Below, one piece after another: positions 15,201 through 27,200 of a DNA stretch of 64,000 nucleotides (positions are counted from its first letter, which is position 1; the number at the start of each line of letters is the position of its first letter). The notes beneath the pieces were generated by a model, which made no database searches, was not told the DNA's origin, and worked only from the letters and a program-made list of their open reading frames with translations. Both the position numbers and the translations under genes were made by a program. This DNA comes from Calamus simplicifolius. Its lineage: Eukaryota > Streptophyta > Magnoliopsida > Arecales > Arecaceae. The stretch lies in NCBI GenBank assembly GCA_900491605.1, contig UESW01004374.1:255989-319988 (forward strand). The letters run 5' to 3'.

Positions 15201-18200
15201 TGACTATATTTTTCGGCTTTATTAAGCTGTAAAATCATGTAAGTGCACACAGATAAGATCCCACCCAGGCCAATACTAACCTAAACAAAATGCCCAAACA
15301 TTTACCCAATTTTAAATTACAAATGCAACCCAACCCAATCCAACTCCAAGCAAATTACCATTTAGCTTAAGACAGTTGGGTTGCATTGGAGAAATCCCAA
15401 GGTGCATCAAGGTTAGGAGCAGTCATTCAAGTCTCAATGAGACGAGGGCTGAGATATCTTATCTCAAGAGATTCTGGAACTAATTCTGGCCATATAACCA
15501 TAATAAATTGATCAGATATCTTTTGAAGTTCAAATACGTTCAAAAAAATCAATAAAACACTAAAGCTTCACAATTTTTTTTAAAGAAAAAAAAGCATCCC
15601 AAGCAAGTAATAAGACGCTTAATCGGGATAAGATGCGATGCATCTTGTTCCATGAAAAAATTGAGATTTAAAACCCTAATTGGGAGATATAGAGTTTGGG
15701 TTGGGTCAGTGTTAGATCTTATCCTAACCTAACTAGCCCAAGTTGCGACCCGAAGCAATGTTGCCATGAGTTTTTGTCTACCATAATGACGTGAATTAAA
15801 AGAACAAAACAAAATGTGTACTATGTTTGAACAAAAATTGCAGATGCCAACAATTTGAAAGAGTCCCGCGTACTAGCTGTAGGGCAGCAACAATTAAGCA
15901 AGATTCAAAGTTAATACTCTAATGTTATGCTGACTTCTTTACATAATAACTTTGAACCTCTAAACTAATCTTACTGTAAATTCATGTACATTTATGGGAG
16001 TTCCGCATATCTACCCCCTAGAAGGTCCCCATATATGAGTTCTTGCACTTTAAAAAGTAAACAGTGCAAGAACTCTAGAACTGGCACACGTAAACTTCCC
16101 ATCATTTTTCTTACTATTCAACCATTTTACCTTTAGTTTGGCTAGGTTAAAAGTTTGCAAAGCTTTTCCATGGACTTTTCTCCAAAATCTCTAAAATTGT
16201 GTACCAATAGTTTGTGTACTTTTCACTTTGTTGATGAGTATGACATTGTCACTTCTCTTTTGGAGGAAACCATATCACTGCAGTGGCACCTCGCAAGTAT
16301 TAGATTTGTTAGGTGTACAATTTCCAGATTTTCGATAGGCAAACGTGCAAGTTCAAGTTTTAGATTTTTAGGGTGGCACATATGCAAGCCTTGGTTTTCT
16401 GGATGGATATGTATTATGGGACACAAGCAAATAAGCATACCTAAGCAAAATTCCCTAAATCTATACACACACATACATAGAGAGAGAGAGAGAGAGGTAG
16501 ACTTGGCTATATTCGAATGTAGCCAAGCCTGAATCCGGTCACCTCTAAACATAACCATGAATTTAACTATCAACCCTTGCCCCGATTATGCATACAAATA
16601 CATACATGCATATCTCAAAATCCAAGATAGGTGCAATTGTAATGTTGGACTATCCTATAGTATGTACCTGATATAAATTAAGAAAGTTATTGATGGCAAA
16701 AGCAATATTGCGTTCTAGAAAAAAATTATACAAGATAGGATAAAAGGATATGATTTCTTGGGAAAACAGAACAATATGAGAATCTATTATAAAAGACATA
16801 TTTCTCTTGATTTGAGTGCCCACTGGAACTTTTGATGAAGCTTGCAACATCAAGCAATAAAAGCATTGTGAAGAAATCTGCAAGCGCATAAAAAAGGTCA
16901 AAAGAGCATAAAATAAACCAAAGTGAAATGTGACCCTTAAGACTATGGTCAAAGGATATATCTACCTATAATTATATAAAATGGAAATTGCAGTTTTTCA
17001 GTAGATAATAAGACTGAGTCAACGAAGAATAAATGAACAAAAGTGAGGAATTTAGATAGGCGTGAAAAAGCCATCATAGCATCTTTTTATCTTTCACTAT
17101 CACAATAAGTTGACCAAACACATCTACTTTCTACAAAAGAAAAGTCAAATCACTAGACATTATAAAAGCTCATGCGATTGTGGCCATGCTCGAATGTTGG
17201 AAATATAAAATGGAATATTTTTCTCATTCACAATGCATCCATTCCAGGGAATCATTAGGAGTGACTAATTTTGACTCTTTTGTTTAATTTCACATAAATC
17301 TAAATAGCACCAAGTTAATAAAACAAACCTTTTAGCATATTCCAATTTTCATTAATACGTTATAAAATTATTATACTCATATAATATAACTCTTTGATAT
17401 TATGATTATGGATTAAATATTAATATGTTACAACATGAAAGTATAAAATATATCATATCATACAGCATCATAGAAAATTTTAAGGTCGAACCTAATACAA
17501 CCCAAACCCAATTTGGGGTTCGGTTTGAATTTTTGAGCCCATCACAAAAACCTCAACTCAACCCTACCCATTAGCAGGTCAGGAGAGCAATTTCATTTCG
17601 AGACCAACCAAGGTTGCACCCCTACCACCCTTTTTTTAATTTAACATTGGCATTCTCCTATTAAGTGACTTACAATAGCATCTCAAAAGGGCTTTGTCTC
17701 ATCAATTTGGAAGTATCAACAACTTGTTATGGTAGTGGCTACTAAAAGCTTTTCTTACAAAGTAGCATTTTCCTATGTGAATAACTATTATGGTGTAAGT
17801 TGAAAAGCGCCTAGTTTGGATTCATTTATTTTGCCTTTCTCCTATTGAATGCACTATATGGCGGTAGGTAAAGTACCTTCCTCTAAAATATCCAGTTTCT
17901 TTTACACGAACAGTTGTTATATTGCCTCATATTTTTTTCAATGATTTTTATCAATGATTGCTGATGGTTCTGTCGTCCACACAGGCTTGTGATGTTTTTC
18001 CTGCAAAGTAGTGCTCTTACTAATGGCTATAATGAATGCTCAAACTTTACCATAAATTTGTTAGTGTATGCCCTAGATCCAATTGGATTTAGGGCATACA
18101 GGATCTAGGGCATACACTAACAATCTCCCACTTGCATCAGAGCCATCACCCATGTATTTAATACCGAGTGACTTAACATGATTATCATGCTTCTGCTGCG

Positions 18201-21200
18201 GTAGGGCTTTAGTGAGCGGATCAGCTACATTATCCTCAGTGGGACTCGTTCTATTTTTACATCATTTCTACCAATAATCTCTCTAATTACATGGTATCTC
18301 TGAGTACATGTTTGGACCTCTGATGAGACCTTGGCTCCTTAGCTTGCGCAATAGCTCCATTGTTGTCACAATACAAGTGTACTGGATCAGCAATGCTTGG
18401 AACCACACCAAGTTCAGTGATGAACTTTTTGATCCAAACCGCTTCTTTGGATGCATCTGATGCTACGATGTACTCAGCTTCGGTCGTAGAGTCGGCAGTC
18501 ATCTCCTGCTTGAAACTTTTCCAGCTGACTGCACCGCCATTGAGTGTAAAGACATAGCCTGATTGAGATTTATAATCATCTTTATCAGACTGAAAACTAG
18601 AATCCGTATAACTCTGAACTATGAGTTCAGGTCCTCCATAAACCAAGAACATATCCTTAGTCCTTCGTAAGTACTTAAGGATATTCTTGACGGCCATCCA
18701 ATGTTTCTCTCCAGGGTTTGCCTGATATCTACTAGTGATACTCAATGCATAAGAAACATCAGGTCTCGTACATAGCATCGCATACATGATGGATCCGATT
18801 GCTGAGGCATATGGAATCCTATTCATGTGCTCTCTCTCCATTTGGGTCTTAGGACTCATGTCCTTGGAGAGATGTATTCCATATGATACCGGCAGGAATC
18901 CCTTCTTGGATTCCTCCATGCTAAACGTTTTAGCACTTTATCTATGTACGTTGATTGAGACAATCAAGCAACCTTCTAAATCTATCTCTATAGATCTTAA
19001 TACCCAGTATGTAGGCTGCTTCTCCCAAATCTTTCATGAAGAATTTGCTGGACAACCATTCCTTCACTTCTTGCAGCAAGGATACATTGTTTCCTATCAA
19101 TAATATATCATCTACATATAATATCAGGAAAACAATAACACTCCCACTAACCTTCTTGTACACACATGGATCATCCTCATTTTTGATAAAATCAAACTTT
19201 TTGATTGTTTCATCAAAACGGATGTTCCAACTTCTAAAGGCTTGCTTAAGTCCATAAATGGACCTTTGCAGCTTGCATACCTTTTTAGAATCAATGGACT
19301 CAAAACCCTCAGGTTGTGTCATATACACATCCTCCACTAAATCACCATTTAGGAAGGCGGTCTTGACATCCATTTGCCATATCTCATAATCATAATAGGC
19401 TGCAATCGCAAGCAAAATCCTTATGGACTTAAGCATGGCTACGGGCGAAAAGGTTTCATCAAAGTCAACACCTTGCCTTTGCTTGTAACCTTTAGCCTCG
19501 CCTTATAGGTAATCACATTACCATCCATGTCTGTCTTCTTCTTGAAGACCCATTTGCACCCAATGGGTTTTATCCTTCAGGTGGATCAACCAAAGTCCAT
19601 ACTTGGTTGTCGTACATGGAGTCCATTTCAGACTTCATGGCTTCAAGCCATCTCTTGGAGTCAATGTCACAAATTGCTTCATCGTAGTTAGTAGGCTCAT
19701 CATCTTCTATAAGAAATCCATATCTCTCAGGAATATGATGTGTTCTACTAGACCTACGTAGCTGATGTGTACTTGGAGCTTCCTGTGGCTCCATCATTTC
19801 TGATAGAGGTTCACGTAAATGTTGCCTGAATGTGAGTTGAGTCTCTTGCTCAACTCCCACTACATTTGGCATTTGCTCCATGTCATCTAATCGGTCTGTG
19901 TCAATTTGTGGTTCTTGAGTTTCACTAATCTCAATATTTCTGCCACTACATTTCTTAGAAAAATCTCATTCTCTAGAAATATGGCATGCCTTGAGACAAA
20001 CACCTTTTGCTCGAGTGGGTGGTAGAAGTAGTCCTTTTGTTTCTTTAGGATACCCCACAAAATTACACTTGTTAGATCTAGCTCCCAGCTTGTCTGACTC
20101 ATTACGCTTTACATAAGCGTAGCAACCCCAAATCCTTAGATGACTAAGGGTTGGTTTCTTTCCACACCATATCTCATAGGGAGTGGAACTGACCGACTTA
20201 GATGGAACTCGGTTTAGAGTGTATTCGGCTGTGTGTAGGGCATAACCCCAAAACATTTTTGAAAGATTTGCAAGGCTCATCATTGATCGCACCATATCTA
20301 ATAATGTGCGATTTCTCCTTTCTGATACACCATTATGCTGTGGCGTACCAGGAGGAGTCCACTGAGAGAGAATCCCATTCTCTTCAAATATTCTAAGAAC
20401 TCATGGCTTAAGTATTCCCCACCTCGATCTGATCGAAGTATCTTAATACTTTTGCCACTTTGTTTTTCTACCTCGATCGAATTCTTTGAACTTTTCAAAG
20501 GCTTCAGATTTGTGCTTCATCAGATATACATAACCATACCTGCTATGGTCATCTATAAATGTGATGAAGTAAGAAAAACCTCCTATTGCCTGAATATTGA
20601 TAGGACCACATACATCCGAATGTACTAGTCCTAAACATTCAGTTGCTCGCTCACCCTTTTTAGTAAAGGATGACTTAGTCATTTTGCCACGTAAGCACGA
20701 CTCACATTCCTCAAACGATTCCCAATCGAATGAGCCCAAGTAGCCATCCTTATGTAACTTGGTTAAACGTGTTTCATTTACATGGCCTAAACGACAGTGC
20801 CATAGGAATGAGTTCTTAGAATTATTTGATTTTAATTTCTTAGTTTCTACATTGAGAATAGGGCATTGTAAATTCAAAACATAAATCCCGTTGAACATTT
20901 CAGCAGAACCAAAGAACATTTCATTTTTAAAAATTAAAATTCCTTTATTTCCAATTTCAAATGTATATCCATCATTTACAAGACATGAAACGGAAATAAT
21001 GTTCTTTGTTATGTTTGGAACATAGTAACAATTATTAAGCTCCATTACAAGCCCAGTGGGCAAAGACAAAGAACAAGATCCTATAGCTAAAGCAGCAACC
21101 TTTGCTCCATTTCCCATGCGCAGGATCACTTCATCTTTTTTCAGCTTTCTACTGCTTCTTATCATCTATATTAATACAAATATGAGATCCACAACCGGTA

Positions 21201-24200
21201 TCCAATACCCAAGTGGAATAAGAAGTAACAGAAGAAAATATCTCAATCATAAATATACCTGAAGTAGAAGCATCTGTATGTTTCTTTTCTTTCAGGCTAG
21301 CCAGATAAGCTTTGCAGTTTCGCTTCCAGTGCCCTTCCTTCCCACAGAAGTGACATTTCCTTTGGCTACTTTGTTTTTCTTGATGCCCTTATTTGGTTTA
21401 GTCGCCTTGGCCTTTTGGACCTTATTCTTCTTTGGCCGCTTCTTACGAGCGCCAGAAGACTCCACGACCATAACCTGCCCCTTTTCTTTCTTAATGTTGG
21501 GCTCGGCATTCGTCAGCATATTCGCGAGCTCAGGTAGAGATGTCTCTAGCTTGTTCATGTTGAAATTAAGAACAAACTGCGAATAGCTGGAGGTAATGAC
21601 TGCAGAACCAAGTCAACACTTAGTTCATGATCCATCACAAAACCCAATCGTGCCAACTTTTCAATCAAATTGATCATTTTCAGTACGTGGGCACCCACTG
21701 ATGAATCCTCAGTCATTTTGCACTGAAACAGCTCTTTAGAAGTTTGAAACCTCTCATATCGAGACTGTGCACCAAACAACTCTTGCAAGTGCATCAAAAT
21801 CTCCTGAGCATTCATATGCTCATGCTGTTTCTGAAGATCAGGTGACATTGAGGCCAACATCAAACATGTGGCCATGTCTTCAGCATCTTTATACCGGTTG
21901 TATGCCACATGAACCTCAGTCGGAGCATCCGCTGGTGGGACCTCGGTGCAACCTCATCTAGGACAAAAAGAATTTTCTCAGATCGAAGAACGATCCTTAC
22001 ATTCCTTAGCCAATCAGGGAAGTTGAGTCCAGTCAATTTGTTGGATTCTAAAATATTCCTTAGGTTGATGTTTACACTCATGGTTTCTCTGATAACCTAC
22101 ATAAAATTAGAATGAGTCAATTACTATGAATACTAATCACCAACTTAATATGGTAATTCTAGATTTTTAATTAAGTTGGTTTCTCCCACTATTTTATCAA
22201 GGTTAATAGCCCTCTCTATTAATCTCGAGAAATTGACATTCAATTTCCTTAGTGGGCTAGGATCCTCATTTGAATTACCTTGACCTTGGCTTTGGCACAA
22301 CAAATCTCGGTAAGCCAAATTTGGTAGATTATTATCAATCACATCTAATGTGACTCCTAGATCATTTAGGGGACATTGCTTTGTCAATTACATCCATATG
22401 TGATCACCCTAAAGTTTGCCTCTAGATTAGACTGACCCTGACTTTGGCCAATTATGCCAGCTAATCTAGTTAAGTCAACCCATTGTTCCACAATCAACTC
22501 CTCATAGGTACACTCGACCTCGGCTTTGGCACGACAAATCTCATGACCTAATGATTTTGTATCATGTGAACAATGGAAGGCTTATGACTTAATATTCGTG
22601 GAGGGATTTAGCGCATAAGGTCCCATCTACATCTACAACATTTGTACTATGCTAGGTTACATATCCTATATGTAGATTTTAGATTAATCTCAATTAACCT
22701 TAATTTCATAAGATCCAATCTATGATTGGACTCCTAATCAAATTAGGATCCTGATCACTATCTAATTTAGGAACCCTAATCATGTGACCAAATCAATTGC
22801 TACCATCCTGATCAACCTTAATTGATTTAATCAATTAAGAGCTTTCCCTAACAATGGCCAGATCAGCTGATCAATGGGGTCCTATTTAGCATACCCTTCG
22901 ATCCCATTGAATGGGTTTTCCCAGGCAGCGAACGGAGCAATTAAAAACCATGATCAAACCTTTCTAGACACCAATGTAGTTAAGCCCAATTGATTAGATC
23001 AATTATGGGATCATAGGATCAAACAATGACATGGTTAAGTCTAAGTTTCCTAAATCTTTATCATCTATTAAATTTTATGATAACTATAGATAGTGATCTA
23101 GCTAGGGTGTTATGATAAGAGTTCTTAATTCAAATTTTAAATTTTCTTATCATTTAATTACATGTTATGACATGTCGGTTTCACATCCCATGTAAATCCT
23201 AATGTCTCTAACAAACCCTAAAGTTTTCAATGTTCATTATCATAAGAATATCAGATCTTAATCATATCAATCATCATGCTAAAATTAAATCCTAAACATG
23301 ATTTCTAGGATTTCAGCATATAGTATCTATCATGCATAAATAATAATTACTATTTTAACATGACACATATATGATTAATTATTGTTTATTATCATATAAT
23401 AAACCTTTTCTCTATATATCAAAGTACTCTATTTGAACATGATAATGAATATGCATAAATCTAAATAATATTGTTTATCATCAAATAATAAATATTTTAT
23501 TATATTTTAGATTTATTATCAACATATGAAAACTCTTCATGATTTTAAGCATCATATTATCAATCATATTGACTCAAGTATCCTATCAGATTAATGAATC
23601 TGTAGCCTAAGGTGATGGGAATTATGTATACAAGATATGAATCAAATTCATATAAACATTGCGGAAGATATAATATAAAATTTCAGATGCCCAGGATCCT
23701 TAGGAACAATTCATTATATCTCAAATAAAATCTAATTTTATTCATACCTGAGTCCTTTATCGATGTAGATGAGGATGAAGCCGGTTAATCCCTGCCACTA
23801 GCCGTCCACGTGTCCGGCCTCTAACGGTGATCCACGCAGAGAAGAAGGGATGAAGACCTCCAAGGTATGAAGATGACACCACGGGAGAGAGAGGGGTGCT
23901 AGCGCCTCTTGAATCCCCTTACAGAAGATATCTTTGAAGAAAAGTCTAATCTTTTCTTCTCATGCTCTCTTTCTTGGTAGGAAGGAACTATATTTATAGG
24001 TTGAAAATGAGACGTTCCAAAGAGGAAGAGACCTCTCTTCATGGTAAGAAACTCCATCTTCATGGTAAGAAACTCCTTCCATCTTCATGGTAAGAAACTC
24101 ATCTTCATGGTAAGAAACTCCTCCCATCTTCATGGTAAGAAACTCCCATCTTCATGGTAAGATTAATTCCATATGCACGGTTCACAATTTGTAATCTCTA

Positions 24201-27200
24201 TTATAAATTCCATATGCACGGTTCACATTCTTTTGGACTTTATCTCACAGACAAATATATCAAATCTAATCATATAAATTCCAAAAGAATGTGAACCGTG
24301 CATATGGAATTTATAATAGAGATTACAAATTGTGAACCGTGCATATGGAATTAATCTTACCATGAAGATGAGAGTTTCTTACCATGAAGATGGGAGGAGT
24401 TTCTTACCATGAAGATGGGAGTTTCTTACAATGAAGATGGGAGGAGTTTCTTACCATGAAGATGGGAGTTTCTTACCATAATGATGGGAGTTTCTTACCA
24501 TGAAGAGAGGTCTCTTCCTCTTTGGAACGTCTCATTTTCAACCTATAATATAGTTCCTTCCTACCAAGAAAGATGAGCATGAGAAGAAAAGATTAGACTT
24601 TTCTTCAAAGATATCTTCTGTAAGGGGATTCAAGAGGCGCTAGCACCCCTCTCTCTCTCCCGTTGTGTCATCTTCATACCTTGGAGGTCTTCATCCCTTC
24701 TTCTCTGCGTGGATCACCATTAGAGGCCGGACACGTGGACGGCTATTGGTAGAGATTAACCGGCTTCATCCTCATCTACATCTATAAAAGACTCAGGTAT
24801 GAATAAAATTAGATTTTATTTGAGATATAATGAATCTGTTCCTAAGGATCCTGGGTATCTGGGAATTTTATATTATATCTTCCACAATATTTATATGAAT
24901 TTGATTCATATTTTGTATCATAATTCCCATCAAAATTCTTAACCATGCTCTGATTGCTTTGACTGCTCTCAGCAGTTTATATTGTAGCTAGTACTTTAAC
25001 TGCCCATTTGCATTTTGTGGAGGGTTGAATTTCATGAAGTTTGGCTTTACTAAGTACACATTAAGTAGGATTGCCAGTTGGCCTCATGGCAACCCAAGGG
25101 TGAGGCAATGATGACACACTGGCTCCTGATGGCTGACCTTATGAATGACATGCTATTTCAAGCAGCTAATGCAATTATACAACAATGGAAATTGATCCGA
25201 GCCTCTCTAATTGAATGCAAAGACAATTTTCAGAGGCATGGTATGGCATAAGATGGGTCATATTCAAAAGGTAATGCTCTATTGCTCAATGTTTTACTAT
25301 TTAAAACCATGCATTTGATTATTGATGCACATGTTTCAGGGGACCACCAAACCAACCCATTTTCATCAACTACATGCATTGAACATTTTGAAAAGGGAAT
25401 ATCGAAAAACTCATTATCATGTTCTTCTGTTGATAATCACTTCTCAGCGAGTACATTAAAAACATCTTGATGGCGGCCCAACTAGCCATCTCCAACCTTG
25501 ATTATATATGTGTAGATTAATATTAAGATTTACACTGGGTTTAAGTTATGCTTAGTACTCAGGAATTTTTTTAATGCATAAGGGTAATTTTGTCCAATAG
25601 TTATAGAGTTTGGCTAAAGTTCTTGAATTTATCCTGCACCAAATAGCGACGGAACCTATTCCTAGATAGCCTGCTTGCAACCAAACAGCTTTATCTATCC
25701 ACCATGGGATAAGTTACTTCTTAGAGAAAAATGGCAATTAGAAACAGCTACTCTCTAAATCTCATTCTACAACTAAAAAGACAGCCTTAGGAGAGAGCAT
25801 AAACTGAAAGAAAAGATTGAAAGATGGAGTTGTTTTGCTTTCTTTTAAAAATGATGTACTTGCCAATGATTAAGTATAATAACAAAAACTCCTGCCAGCC
25901 ATACATGTTCAAGGAAATATTGGTTTTTGTATGCACTCCACCGTCATTTTTTCTTGATATGAACAAATAAGTAAATTGATAATGTGCATGTATTAATCCA
26001 AGTATTTTTATCGTTTAACATCTTAAAATAAAAAATTTTAACATCCTAGGCTTCAGGAATTAAACTAATCAATCCAAAAACCATTGGGTTTGCTAACCAT
26101 TGTAACAAGCTCAATGTGACATTAAGAAGTAGTATAGACCTACATTACACGAAGTCCGTTCAAGTTAGTGTGCCAAGGGGGGATGTGTCTAATTATCAGA
26201 TCCTTTGAATGTCTAAGAATTTCCTCTGCCAAAACCATATTTGAGTGTCATACCATCTTCTATGTACAAAAAATAAGTTCAGAGCTAGATTTCCTCCAGC
26301 CTTCAAGATCAAACTTAAAGGACCGATCAAGAAATTGGTTTCCTTTCTGGAATTAATTAGTCAGCTAATCCTAAGTTTATTTTAAAGCAATTCAGAAAGA
26401 AAAAAGAGAAAGCATAAGTACAGAACATGACTACCAAATTCTCTCCTTCTATGTTGGTTGCCATTGACCTTGTTGGTCACCATTGCTTAGTTGATAGTCA
26501 AGACTAAGCCCCTACCTCTTGAATCCCTAGCTCCATTGTCATCTCTCCTATTTTTGCACTCTTTCCCTATCCTTAGCCATAGCTCTAACAACACGCATCA
26601 GCCTCCATTCTTCATTAGTGTGTGAGCCACATCGATTGTGGTGGACCAACAACCGACCATTATCACTTGCCCATATCAAAGTCAACTAAATTGCCATCCT
26701 CTCTTCTGTTTCTCTTCTCCATGGTTGACCTATGGCATCCATTAACTCTTGAAAAGCCTTCTGCCACCTCTTCTAATAAGAAGCACCAAGCTCGACATCT
26801 CCCTCTCTCACTCTCTCACTCTCTCCTCTATAGACAGGGCCGTAGCCCTCTCCACAACTCCTCCCCTCTATAGTCGGCACAAAGGCCAACCCTTCTTCCA
26901 ACCTCTCTATCACTCTCCCTCCCCCTCTCTCTTTCTCTCTCACTCCATCTCTCTCCTTTGTGGACAAGGTTAAGGCCTTCTCCATCCCTTCCCTCTATGG
27001 CTAGCACAATGATCAACCCCTCTTTTGACCTCTCCCTCCCTATCCGTCTCCTAGTCTCCCTCGATCTCTCTCCTCTCCATCTTTGTCAACTAACTTTACT
27101 TGCCCTCTTAAATCTCTCTCCCTCTCTCCTTCATTGTGAACCAAACTCACCTCTCTCGTCATGGATTGAACTCACTTCTCTCTCTCCTCCTATGGATCGA

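Larger units (their letters stand above)
18059..22115 (-). mobile_element. Ty1/copia retrotransposon, degenerate
   Basis: Gag, protease, integrase, RT and RNase H follow in copia order on the minus strand, the same strand as TERT. After the RNase H end there is a purine tract (GCAAGTGGGAGA, 18127-18138), then TGTTAGTGTATGCCC, typical of a 3' LTR start. That LTR is only a 64-bp palindromic stub (18059-18122). No full LTR pair was found. A sequence like the initiator-tRNA binding site of copia elements (AATCAGAGCATGGTT, minus strand, near 24936-24951) suggests the leader may reach that far, broken by the foldback. The reading frame is split by many one-base losses. It belongs to intron 5 and would be removed with it if splicing tolerates it. 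Confidence 0.85.
23613..24930. repeat. 1.3-kb foldback (inverted repeat)
   Basis: The arms 23613-24237 and 24280-24930 are near reverse complements around a 42-nt loop. The outer ends read GATGGGAATTATG, and inside lies GAATCCCCTTACAGAAGATA and its complement. Next to the loop each arm has ATTCCATATGCACGGTTCAC twice. Both arms carry a short tandem array of CATCTTCATGGTAAGAAACT, with different copy numbers and point differences, so this is not a simple assembly mirror. Confidence 0.85.

Noticed and set aside
16732..16751. Extension of TERT exon 6 to a GT donor at 16731 (adding residues after PRNHIL)
   Set aside because: It duplicates HIL relative to exon 7, adds residues not found in relatives, and leaves the wrong phase. 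Kept only as an alternative.
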